A DNA stretch of 64,000 nt, taken from the NCBI GenBank assembly GCA_030544235.1, contig CM060470.1, positions 20,710,356 through 20,774,355 of the forward strand, given 5' to 3'. The first letter of the stretch is position 1. Each line of letters begins with the position of its first letter. Of this stretch, positions 50,158 to 60,905 are shown in pieces. The stretch is from Lepturacanthus savala (lineage: Eukaryota; Chordata; Actinopteri; Scombriformes; Trichiuridae). The notes under the pieces were generated by a model. The model was given only the letters and a program-made list of their open reading frames with translations. It was not told where the DNA came from and ran no database searches. The position numbers were made by a program, and so were the translations under genes.

Positions 50158-52025
50158 CTTCAATCTGTTTTTAATCCTGACAATCAGAGAATGAGGTTCC
50201 GGTCTGCAACTGCTGACAGAGGCGGAAATAATCACACTAAATATAAACATTCAGGGACAGTTTTCAGGACAGATTTCAGTATTATGAGTCCTTTAGGGGC
50301 TCAGTGATGCTGCCAGGGTAACAGTTAGCATTAGCCTTAATGTAGCAGCATAGAAATGCATGCACCTACTACTGTCATCTGCTATAGCTATCACCTGTCA
50401 GTCAATCAATCAGTGCTCCCATTTGACGCTTCACTTCGAGTTCACAGGCCATTGCCCTCAACAAGTATGGCTATTGCTGCTTCACCTCAGCAATGTTTGG
50501 CCTGTTTGGTGCTTACAACATTTTAATGTTCCAGTAGCTTGTGTGCTGTCTCCCCTCTACTTCATCTCTCTGTGTATTTGTGCATGCTATGTTTTGGCTA
50601 AAGTTAGTATGGTTACAGTACAATAAAAGTTCATAGCTGTTTGGGTCGCTCTCCCTCCTGAGTGTGTATGTGTTTCAGTATAAGGTATTTATCTGCTAAG
50701 TAGCTTGTCATACAAACCTAGATACTTTTAGTTCAGTAATAATATCCTTCTTAAAGCTGGGGTATGTAACTTCAAAACTCAGGCATGAGGAGTAACTCTG
50801 CTACCCTCTCGTTTCCATGATTCTCAACATAGTGCTGCCCTGCCCTACTACTCTGGCTGTCATTCACGTGCAAGCTAGCACGCAACACACAGCTATAAAT
50901 AGTAGTTTTCATAAACTACCTAGAAAGCCACTAACTGTTATAAAAAAAGAATAAAAATATAACTAGAGCCAGTTGAGGAGTTAAGGAGGTTGTTTTTCAT
51001 AGTTAATGTAATGCTAAACTAATAACAGTCATAAATCATCAGTTTTTAAATAGTGAAATGTTTGCTAGGATCCAAACAAGGCACTACAACACACAGCTAA
51101 AAACCATTGTTTTCATAAACAACCAAACTAACAGCCAGTTGAACACAGGACAGTTTGTTTACAGTTAACATAATGCTAAACTAATAACTACAGTCAGCAT
51201 AGCTGTTTCCATGGTAACTTTAGCTAAGCAACCTATCCAAACATAAACTAAAGTTACAACACATTTAGCGCCTTTCACACTTTCCTTTTTTGGTCCACTT
51301 TAAAAGGACCAGAGTTTATTTTCTCAGATACTCTGCTTGGTTTGGGCAGGTGTGTAAGCTCATACTCCCATAGCTCTGGTGCAGACCAAACAAACAATCT
51401 CTGCTCTACTTGAAAAAAAGGGGGGTTATTTGCGTTATTGCGTTTATTTGCAACACTGGTGCAGTTTGGACACAGTGTGAACACTCACCATATCAAACAC
51501 AGCATCAAATATACATTTTATATTTTAGAACCAGCATTAAAATCACTTTGATCTGCTGGTGTTCATTTTCTTTACGTGTGTCTCCACCTCAGCTGAGGTA
51601 ATACGGTACTCACTCTTGAGTCCTACAACACAACATCTCTCATCAGCATCCTTTTGTCCTCTGATGCCGTTTCTCTCTCAGCAGTTCCCAAACATTTTTC
51701 CTGTGCACCATGATAAATAACACATCTCTGACTAGATCCCAATAGATAAAATCACAGCAAATATACATATACACTTCCCTTTTTACCCAAATTGGTAGCC
51801 CACAAATTCAGGACACAGCAGATGATAAACAATAGACATGAGATAAGATTTTCCCCCAAGATTATAATATTTATTAGAAGTTAAAAATAAATTAAAAGAC
51901 AATATTATTATTCTAAAAATGTCCTTTTCTAACCCATGGCGACAGGCAGCTAAAGCCAACGGCAGGACTTAGGGGCAGTCTAGAAATGCTGGAGAAAGAA
52001 ACCTTCAACAATAGTTGTAAGTATA

Positions 52026-53732
52026 CACTCACCGGCCACTTTATTAGCTACACCATGCTAGTAACGGGTTGGACACCCTTTCACCTTCAGAACTGCCTCA
52101 ATTCTTCGAGGCATAGATTCAACAAGGTGCTAGAAGCATTCTTCAGAGAGTTTGGTCCATATTGACATGATGGCATCACACAGTTGGTGCAGATTTGTCG
52201 GCTGCACATCCATGATGCGAATCTCCCATTCCACCACATCCCAAAGATGCTCTATTGGATTGAGATCTGGTGACTGTAGAGGCCATTTGAGTACAGTGAA
52301 CTCATTGTCATGTTCAAGAAACGAGTCTGAGATGATTCCAGCTTTATGACATGGTGCATTATCCTGCTGAAAGTGGCCATCAGAAGTTGGGTACATTGTG
52401 GTCATAAAGGGATGGACATGGTCAGCAACAATACTCAGGTAGGCTGTGGCGTTGCAACGATGCTCAATTGGTACCAAGGGGCCCAAAGTGTTATGGTTTG
52501 GTTTTTGGGTTTTGTTGTTGTGTCCTTTTTTCCCTTCCCTCAGTGTTTGCACAGAGCAGCGGGGCGTGGTCTGGGAAGATCTGCAGCTCGGGACGAGACG
52601 CAGCCGGCGTTGATCAGCAATCAACAGGTCCCGATATATACCCGGAAGGAACAATACACCGGCGCCGGATTATTGCTAGTTGATGTCGCCCGTAACCGAC
52701 GACCCAGCCACGTCCCGGTACCGGTCCTCGTGCTTGTTGTTGCTCGCTGTGTTTTTGTGGATTATTGCCTTGTTGCACTCATCGTGTTTTCCTTTTTCGC
52801 TACAGCTCCTCCTGCCTTTTTCCGCTTCACGCCGTCCCCGATTCCAGAGAACCTGGCTCCACCGTTCCTGGCTGCCTTCCCCCCAGCCAGCGCCCTTAGT
52901 TTATTTGCACACCATTTTGTTGGAATAAACCTCTTTTTTCACCGTACATCCGTCTCTGTCTCTGCTCTGGGGTCCCGGAAAAACCAAACCGTCTCACAAA
53001 GAGTGCCAAGAAAATATTCCCCACACCATTACACCACCACCACCAGCCTGAACCGTTGATACAAGGCAGGATGGATCCATGCTTTCATGTTGTTGACGCC
53101 AAATTCGGACCCTACCATCAGAATGTCGCAGCAGAAATCGAGACTCATCAGACCAGGCAACATCCATCCAATTTCGGCAACATCCAATTTGGATGAGCTT
53201 GTGCAAATTGTAGCCTCAGTTTCCTGTTCTTAGCTGAAAGGAGTGGCACCCAGCTTGGTCTTCTGCTGCTGTAGCCCATCTGCCTCAAAGTTGGACGTAC
53301 TGTGCGTTCAGAGATGCTCTTCTGCCTACCTTGGTTGCCTTTCTATCAGCTCGAACCAGTCTGGCCATTCTCCTCTGACCTCTGGCATCAACAAGGCATT
53401 TCCGCCCACAGAACTGCCGCTACCTGGATATTTTTTCTTTTTCAGACCATTCTCTGTAAACCCTAGAGATGGTTGTGCATGAAAATCCCAGTAGATCAGC
53501 AGTTTCTGAAATACTCAGACCAGCCCATCTGGCACCAACAACCATGCCACATTCAAAGTCACTCAAATCACCTTTCTTTCCCATACTGATGCTCGGTTTG
53601 AACTGCAGGAGATTGTCTTGACCATGTCTACATGCCTAAATGCACTGAGTTGCCGCCATGTGATTGGCTGATTAGAAATTAAGTGTTAATGACCAGTTGG
53701 ACAGGTGTACCTAATAAAGTGGCCGGTGAGTG
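52026..53732 (-). mobile_element. Tc1/mariner-type transposon with DD36E transposase, inactive
   Basis: Inverted ends (CACTCACCGGCCACTTTATT, continuing to ~29 bp with one mismatch) are flanked by TA at 52024-52025 and 53733-53734. The minus strand encodes transposase pieces: W-S-D-E-S near 53145, and Q-Q-D-N-A-P-C-H then S-P-D-L-N-P-I-E-H-L-W between ~52360 and 52230. There are 36 residues between the second Asp and the Glu. The frame is broken by a solo LTR (52489-52997) and by frameshifts in the N-terminal third. Confidence 0.88.
52489..52997 (+). repeat. Solo LTR inserted in the Tc1-type transposon
   Basis: About 510 bp interrupts transposase-coding sequence; removing it rejoins flanking sequence that belongs together. 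It starts TGTTATGG and ends near CTCAC(A), has a TATA-like gatatata at 52633 and an AATAAA at ~52924, and shows AAAG on each side. Ends are uncertain by 1-2 bp. It does not resemble the 58.3 kb LTR and so belongs to another LTR family. Confidence 0.7.
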
Positions 53733-54070
53733 TAGATCCTGTATCAAGAATAAAGTCAACAGGTACATCTCCTACACTAACTGTTACCTTAGTGCAAGGT
53801 GCTACCAGATTTGGGACAGTGGGCTGTGCTGCTGGTCCCTGTACATCCGTCCCTCCTGATGTTTGGCTCCTCACATCAGGGGAAAGGAGTTTCCTGCATC
53901 CTGGGCAGCGGAGGATGCAGTATATGGGGCCCTGGGCTGTTGGACTTGGGAAGCCACAGACTCATTACTCTCTCTAGCATAATGACCGGCTCTTTGACAA
54001 CACCTCAGCTCAGCAGGTCCCTCGATGTGCACACTTCTTTTTTGTTTAAGACAACCAAAAAACAAATTTT

Positions 54071-55680
54071 AAATTAATGAGAAAAGGAGAACATAAATTG
54101 TCATTTTGTAAGCCCACATAAATCGACACTGTATCCTGCCAACAACACCAAAATGTAGCCAGGGGCAAGGCTAGGCCCAAAGGTCACACAGAGAAAAACC
54201 TTTATTTACTGTGAAAATAATGATCTTTTTTTTTTTTTTTAACAAAAGTTATATTTTCATCAGTTCCTCTCCTGGTTTCAGGGGCAAACTACAGTTGATT
54301 AACATATTGGCTGTCACACACTTTTGTTATTGGTTTTGGCCAATCATTGACTCCCGGAAGTGGAAGCATGGCTACTTATGCAGCTGTGGGAGGAGCTGGA
54401 GAGTCAGAGAGAAGCACAATTACGCAGAGCCGACATTTACAAAAGGTACAAACAAAATATTTATTGACAAAAAGTGATTCTAATTAATTCCATAATTCAA
54501 AGTTGATTTTTACTAAATGAAAATATGTGGGCAAGATCAGTTTTACTAAACAATAGGCTTCAGCCATGGTCATTACACTATCGGCAGGTCTAAAAACACA
54601 ATGAGCATGCCGCACATAAGTACAATCAGAAATAAAATTCTCCTGAAATCAAAGTACAGTAGGAGCAACTGAAGTTTCCCCACCAGATGACTGCAATGTG
54701 TAGCCTAATGCAGGGAATAATGATGCACCTGGGTAGACTACAACAATAAAAAAAAAAAGAAATTGGTATGTCTAAATCCGACATGTTGTATGAAGGGGAC
54801 TGCCAGTCAGGAGTTAAGAGCATCTGTTGTGACGTGTTGATGCTCAGAAGGTTTGGTGGGGTTGGCGTAAGTTTGGTGCGGTTCAGAAATTGCAATGTGA
54901 AATTAAATCCAAACCAAGTGATAAATTCAACAATGTTGAATTTCAGCTCCACAAGCTAACCTGCTTGGTAAGGTGGTGGAAAGCGACCTTAGATATGAGA
55001 GAAAAATTAAGTCAGCAGCTTATCCCAGTTATCTGAGAAGGAACTGAGCTGATAACTGGGATAAGCTCCCATGATATTTATTTATTTTAAATAGATTAAT
55101 TTAGTTAAATAATTAAGTTTATTTGCACGGTTTCATTGTTGTTCTGGACTGATTCACGCTGCACCACAGCTCTTGTTCACTGTTTTATTGCAATTTGTTT
55201 GTTCTTTAGTTGATAGATGCCATTGTTTGCTCACTTTGCATTTTACTTCATAAATATCTGATGAAAAATGTCAATAACACTATAGTAGCATTTCCATATC
55301 CACATGTCAAACAATACTAGGAATATGGCTGATTTTGGTGCAACAAACAGTAGTCAGAAATGCTATAAAGTAAATAAATTAAACTATAACTAAAAAGAAC
55401 TTCTGTACCTGGTGAGCGGGAAATCTGACTTCAGGGGGCTTTCTAGTTGAAATTTACTTACCATGACTTACCATGGAATGGACCACAGTATTACAAGTGG
55501 ATGTGTTCTATACATTTGATTTCAATTACCTGTAGTTTAAATGCAAGTTTGGAGTGTGCAATTCCAATAATTTGCATTATTTGGTTTTTCACTTCTATCT
55601 GTCTGACTTTGACTTGGAATTTTCATATTGACTCGTCTAAGATTGGTAACATCTTGCAGTTTAAGAAGCTCAAGTAAAAT
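54071..55680. other. Spacer upstream of TAAR copy B
   Basis: No gene was recognised. The start may include more of the LTR-element relic (tgtagccaggggcaaggc at ~54154). The rest is AT-rich unique sequence with a T run at ~54225-54240. Confidence 0.45.
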
Positions 55681-55731
55681 TCCCAATAATGAAATAATAA
55701 ATGGGCTGTTTTTCATACTGTTGCCTAGGTC

Positions 55732-55914
55732 AGAGAATAACAGAGGGTGTTGCAGGGAAAGTGATGACGAGGATGCAGTAGGAGGGATATTATTCCAGTA
55801 GAGAATGAGAGAAGAGAGGGGAGGAGAGATTGTCAGAAATATAACATAGTTGTATGACTCTAGCTGAGTTCTGGTGTGAAAGCTGCCAGAGCTGCAGCGC
55901 TCTGATAACCTCTG
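55732..55914 (+). promoter_or_regulatory. Shared proximal upstream block of TAAR copy B
   Basis: Homologue of the 47390-47575 block. The segment just before it (gggctgtttttcat, ~55704) also matches the sequence at ~46707 upstream of copy A, where a solo LTR now separates the two parts. Confidence 0.5.
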
Positions 55915-57322
55915 ATGATGGAGGTCCAGGATGGAGCAGAGCTCTGTTTTCCACAACTCCTCAATGCTTCCTGCAGGAAGCCGATGTTACCTTGGTCTGA
56001 AGCTGTGATTCTGAAGACTGTGATGTCCTTTTTCTCTCTGCTCACTGTGGCTCTAAACCTGCTTGTCATCATCTCAGTCTCCCACTTCAGGCAGAGAATC
56101 AGTTATCTACAGATCATATGTTGTATATCAATTAATTAATTCAAATTATATATAAATATGAACAGCTAGAGATAAATTAAATTAAATAGAATTGTGTTTT
56201 TGTTAATATAGTACTATGTAATGTTGCATTTTGGAACAATAGGACTAATGTTCTGTCTTGCTGACAATGTTTTTGCAAAGTAAATTTCAAATATCTAATT
56301 TTGACACCAGAGACTTCATGTTCCCTCTCTCCACAATAATCATTGTATGTCAACCTGAACCAAGTAGTTTTGGTTGTCTACACGTAACCAGATTTATAGA
56401 TGTGGCAGATCAGAATATACTCCATACTCTTTATTGTTTTAATAACTTTGAGTTGTTTCATCATTTAAAAATACAGACTTGTTGATTTCATGCTGCATTT
56501 CTCTTTTCCTCCAGGCAGCTCCACACACCTACCAACCTTTTCCTCCTCTCTTTGGCTGTATCAGATTTTCTCGTGGGCCTGATGATTCAAGGATTAATAA
56601 TGCTCCAAACTTCCTGCTGGTTTCTTGGTGAGATCCTATGTTTTCTGTCTAATTTTGTGTCCTTCATCATTACTGAAGTCTCTGTATTAGACATGGTTTT
56701 CATATCAATTGACCGCTATGTGGCTATTTGTGACCCTCTCCATTACACCAGCAGAATTACTGTGAAAAGAGTTCAAGTCTGTGTTTGTCTGTGTTGGATC
56801 TATTCTGTTTTCTATGCATTTTTCCATGAAAGGGAGGGTCTAGCTAATCCAGAGAAGTATAAAACCTGTTATGGAGAGTGTATGATTGCCATTGATGATA
56901 TTTCAGGAGCTGTTGCCCTGGTTTGTAGCTTCATTATTCCAGTTAGTATCATTGTAATCCTGTACATGAGAGTGTTTGTAGTGGCTGTGTCTCAGGCTCG
57001 TGCCATGCGCTCTCATGTTGCAGCTGTGACTCTCCAGGTTTCACTGATGTCAAAGAAATCTGAGTTGAAAGCAGCCAGGACTCTTGGTGTTATTGTAGTT
57101 GTGTTTCTAATATGTTTCTGCCCATATTATGCTGTTTCTCTTGCAGGGTACAGCCCCAACAGTAACTCATCTATGTTCATTGTGCTCTATCTGTTTTATT
57201 TTAACTCCTGCCTGAACCCTGTGATTTATGCCTTGTTTTACCCCTGGTTTAGAAAAGCTATTAAACTCATTTTGAGTCTTCAGATACTGCAATCTGGCTC
57301 CTGTGAGGCCAACATACTGTAG
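55915..57322 (+). CDS. taar: Trace amine-associated receptor, two exons (copy B)
   Basis: Exon 1 is 55915-56090 and exon 2 is 56515-57322; 327 aa. It is a tandem paralogue of the receptor at 47576, with the same exon structure, nearly identical exon 1, TM5-TM6 and C-terminus, and more divergence in TM2-TM4 and the second extracellular loop. DRY is intact (125-127) and W153, P201 (5.50) and N-P-V-I-Y are present. The amine-binding Asp3.32 is Ser108, position 5.42 is Ala193, and Trp6.48 is Phe. The intron again begins with GC and ends with the same polypyrimidine tract and CAG. The ORF is open throughout, so it is probably functional, perhaps with a ligand other than classical amines. Confidence 0.86.
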
Positions 57323-58299
57323 ACACAAAACTGTGTATATAACATATAATCCACAAGTTTCTGTTCATCTTAAAATACAAATACATGTACAAACTCCACT
57401 CTATCACAAGTCATACACACATGTTTTTACTAAGATGTCTCATTGATTGTTACTAAAACCCTAAATACTAAAACCCTACTAAATAACTGTGATACTGATT
57501 CCAGGTGATATAACTGCAGCCTGAAGACATTCATAGTGTTGCGTTTGGTTGTTAAGAAAGAAATTGACAGAATTTAGTTCTGTGAAGAACAACAAAGGAG
57601 GAAAGCTCAAACTCTAACAATCAATGCAGAGAGTCATCTGATTATGGGATTATCTGTTTTGGACACCTGTACCCTCCCCTCTTCTTATTAAACAGAAGAT
57701 ATTCTTTAAGATACAGTAAGATACAACAATACAACAGTATTGTGTTTACTCTTGTTTCTTACCACATTACAAACAATTAATATGACGTGTTTGAAAACTG
57801 CTGTTCATGCAGTATTGCTAAAGGTACAATGTGTAGGTTTTCCGTATTGATAATAATTACCTCAACCAAGGAGGTTAAGTTATTTTGTTTGTATCTTTGT
57901 TTGTCTGTTTTTTGTTTTTGTTTTTTTCGCAAAATAATTTTTAAAAGTATTGCTAATGATCTAGAAGAAATCATGGTTTCTGGATTACTTTTGATTTTTT
58001 GTTTGGTAACATTGTGGTAAATGGACCTTTAAACAGGTGCTATCATTTGGTGGTAATATCTTGCAGCTGCATAGTATAGGACAACAATGAGTCACAATAT
58101 GCTTGGCAGAGGTCTGCATTTCCAAAGTGCTGTTCTAGTTGAATTTTAAAACATCAAAGAAAATTACTAAAACTATAAACAGCCACTTCTCCTTCAACAG
58201 TGAAAATAAGTCATTAAACCATCCAATCTGACATGGTAGGAAGTAGTAGTGGACAACAGAAACCTGCTGTATTTTTTGTTGTAGAACTCTCTTAGTTTG
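57323..58299. other. 3' flank of TAAR copy B
   Basis: The first ~100 bp matches the 3' flank of copy A. At 57840-58020 a T-rich fish repeat is likely (acctcaaccaaggaggttaa). No gene was seen before the gypsy LTR. Confidence 0.5.
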
Positions 58300-58911
58300 T
58301 GTCACACGGTGAGGTCAAGTTGGGTTTTGTCTTGTCATTTTTGTCTTGTCACTTTCCGTTTTATTTTGAAAAGTAACTCTCCTCTCATTTCAGGTCACTT
58401 GCCCTTCCTCATGTGTCACCGGTCTGATTGTCTTGCCCGCCCTGATTGTTTCCACCTGTTCCCTATTACCCGGTGTATATATTGTCTGCGTCTCCCCTTG
58501 TCTCATGCCAGAGTGTTTAGTTTGTTTGTTCACCCCAGCCATTTGTCCACAGTCCTAGTTCGCCTTGCTTCTTCCCAAGTATTGTGTTTGCCATTTTTGT
58601 CTCCACGTGAGTGAATTTTTGTTGTTGATTTCATAGTTTATAGTTATTGTTTTCAGTTCTAGTTTATAGCGGTTTTGCCTTTTGCGGAGTGAATTTTTGT
58701 TACCCCTTTCCCTCTTTGTTTTTCATGCCTTTTTCCCTCTACGGAGTGGTTTTCCTTTGTTAATTATATTATAGAATAGTGCCTTTTGTTTTACACCTAG
58801 AATAATTTTCATAGCCTTTATTTCCCTCAATATTGGACGATTCCCAAATAAAGTTCCTTCCTGCTGGAGAAATCTCTGCATCTGAGTTGTCATTTAAGTC
58901 CAGGCTTAACA
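58300..58911 (+). repeat. 5' LTR of the gypsy element
   Basis: It begins TGTCACACGG and ends TTAACA, just before the primer-binding site. It contains a TATA box (gtgtatatatt, ~58472-58482) and AATAAA near 58848. It is homologous to 62944-63536 and to the solo LTR at 46729-47349. Confidence 0.92.
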
Positions 58912-58923
58912 GAGCACTCTGGC
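58507..58923 (+). promoter_or_regulatory. Predicted transcript 5' end and complementary primer-binding site
   Basis: GCCAGAGTG at 58507-58515 lies about 33 bp after the start of the LTR TATA box, where transcription should begin. The sequence just inside the 5' LTR, CACTCTGGC at 58915-58923, is its exact reverse complement, and pairing extends three more positions if G-U pairs are allowed. This is the layout of self-primed Tf1/sushi-type elements rather than of tRNA-primed ones. The start site itself is inferred from TATA spacing. Confidence 0.6.
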
Positions 58924-58927
58924 CAGG

Positions 58928-59658
58928 ATGGACTCAGCAGAGACTAGCCAGCTGACTGCGATCCTGAGTGCCGAAGATGCTCGTCTCTCCCGCCAGGAAG
59001 ACTGGCAGATGAAAATGGCTGGTCAGTTAAATCAGGTCTCAGCTCACCTTTAGGACCTGCAGGACCAGCTTGGCCAGTTGACCATAGTGCCTGAATCCCC
59101 AGCTGCGGCTGCGGCTCCCACCTCGATGGTGCCGGTCCATGGGGCTGGAAGAAAACTGGCCCCACCGGAGAAATTCTCTGGGGAACTAGGACTATGTAAG
59201 ACATTCCTCATAGACCTTTCCATTCATTTTGAATTATCTCCCTATGCTTCTCCCACTGACTGATCCAAGATGGCTTTTATGATCTCCCATCTGACTGATC
59301 GAGCCAAAGCCTGAGCTTCAGCAGAGTGGGCTCAGGACTCTCCCCTCTGCAGCTCACTAGCAGATTTAAAGCAGCCCTTTTACGAACTTTTGACCCAGTT
59401 ACGACCGACTGGGAGAAGGCTCAGGAGCTGAGCAGACTAAGGCAGGGCAGAGAATCTGTCTGACTATGCCATCCACTTCCGCACCTTGGGTGGAACTCCG
59501 CAGCCCTCTATGATGTGTTCCTGAAGGGGTTGGCTGCTCCCATTCAAGACCTCCTGGTTCCGGTGGATCTACCCCCAGACCTGGACTCTCTCATCGCACT
59601 CGCCATCCGAACAGACAATCGGGTCTGCTAACTCCGACAGCAACGGGCCTTGTGGGGA
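58928..59658 (+). pseudogene. gag region of the gypsy element (broken)
   Basis: An ATG at 58928, four bases after the primer-binding site, opens a gag-like frame rich in Gln, Ala and charged residues. A TAG at ~59051 ends it after about 41 codons; the frame continues beyond to ~59260, and further stops and frame changes follow. The region corresponds to capsid. No intact product is possible. Confidence 0.7.
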
Positions 59659-59659
59659 G

Positions 59660-60905
59660 TTGGGTCATCTCATCACTGCCTGCTCAGCCAAGAGGTCCAC
59701 CATGGTGAGTCAGTTCACCTCATCAAGCCCTGTTCCACACATCCTCACCAGCATCAAGGTAATGCACCACACAGCCATAGAACTTAAGGCGCTTATAGAC
59801 TCAGGGGTGGATGAGAGTGTGATGGACTGGGGTTTAGCAGAGGAGCTGGGCCTCAAAGCCAAACTCTTAAGGAAGCCTCTTAACACCAATGCTCTTGACC
59901 GAAAAACACTGTTCACAATCACTCGCATCTCTGAACCCCTCAAATTGCACATAAATGAGCACAAAAGTTTTTATTTATTGAAGTCACCCTGCCATACGCT
60001 GGTTTTGGGACAGCCATGGCTGTATTGCCACAACCCCCATGTGAACGGGAGAAATTATGGGGTGCGGGGAAGACTGTGTCAAAGACTGCTTCAACATCCT
60101 TACTCCAGGGAGGGAAGTAACTGTTGCTAATCTTGCCTCTGTTAAATCTGCCTCAGACTCAGAGTATCCGGACCTGAACTCCGTGCCACCCTGCTTCCAC
60201 CACCTTCGAAGGTTTTTAGCAAAGCTAAAGCCATGGCTCTCCCTCCCCATCGGACATATGACTGTGCGATAGAACTGATTCCAGGCTCCACCATTCCCAA
60301 GAGCCGCCTGTATTTGGTTTCTGGGCCTGAGAGGGAGGCCATGCGGGACTACATCAAGACCTCACTGAGGGCGGGGCTGATCCGTCCGTCATCACCAGCA
60401 GGAGCTGGATTTTTCTTTGTGGGCAAAAAGGATGGGTCTCTAAGACCTTGCATAGACTACAGGCCCCTTAATGACATTACAATAAAGAATCGGTACCCAC
60501 TCCCTCATGTCATCCGTGTTTGACCAGCTCCAGCAGGCCAAGGTGTTCACCAAGCTAGACCTTCGCAATGCTTACCACCTGATTAGAATAAGAGAGGGTG
60601 ACAAGAAAACGGGGTTTAACACCCCAAGCGGACACTATGAATACCTGGTCTTGCCTTTTGGGTTAATGCACCGGCGGTGTTCCATGGCATGATTAATGAG
60701 GTACTTGGAGACTTTCTTGATCTTGTTTTTGTTTACCTCAATGACATTCTTATCTACTCCCCTGACCTAGTCACACCAAGACCATGTAACCAAAGTACTA
60801 AAGAGACTATTAGAAAACAAGCTCTATGTTAAAGCAGAAAAGAGTGAATTCCATGCCGACACCGTCTCCTTCCTGGGCTTCATTGTAGCCCCTGGAAGAC
60901 TGCAG
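59660..60905 (+). pseudogene. gag zinc knuckle, protease and reverse transcriptase N-part (frameshifted)
   Basis: The frame at 59660 opens with a C-G-E-L-G-H-x4-C zinc knuckle lacking a clear first Cys. A retropepsin motif follows (A-L-I-D-S-G, ~59790). After frame changes near 60055 and 60230 come RT motifs: a K-D-G-S-L-R-P-C-I-D-Y-R-P-L-N block (~60430), K-L-D-L-R-N-A-Y (~60550) after another frameshift at ~60515, and L-P-F-G-L (~60650). The catalytic motif at ~60733 reads Y-L-N-D instead of YLDD. Each domain is recognisable but no open frame spans them. Confidence 0.85.

Larger units (their letters stand above)
48934..51924. other. Spacer after TAAR copy A
   Basis: Up to ~49160 the 3' flank resembles that of copy B (ataatccacaa-type sequence), so the duplication included it. 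Beyond are a microsatellite, the inverted-end element at 49675, and AT-rich sequence. 51260-51500 has inverted-looking ends (cctttcacac, gtgtgaac) but is too decayed to classify. Confidence 0.5.
51925..54070 (-). pseudogene. Gag-protease relic of another LTR retroelement, split by the Tc1-type transposon
   Basis: On the minus strand, ~54000-54030 encodes a damaged zinc knuckle (C-C-Q-R-A-G-H) and 53735-53800 a retropepsin start (V-D-F-I-L-D-T-G-S). The frame is cut at the TA target site of the transposon and resumes on the other side, below 52025, for about 17 codons before a stop. It is a fragment only: no RT or LTR was recognised next to it. Confidence 0.65.

Noticed and set aside
52346..53059. 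A 237-codon plus-strand ORF
   Set aside because: It runs through antisense transposase and the nested solo LTR; no domain is present.
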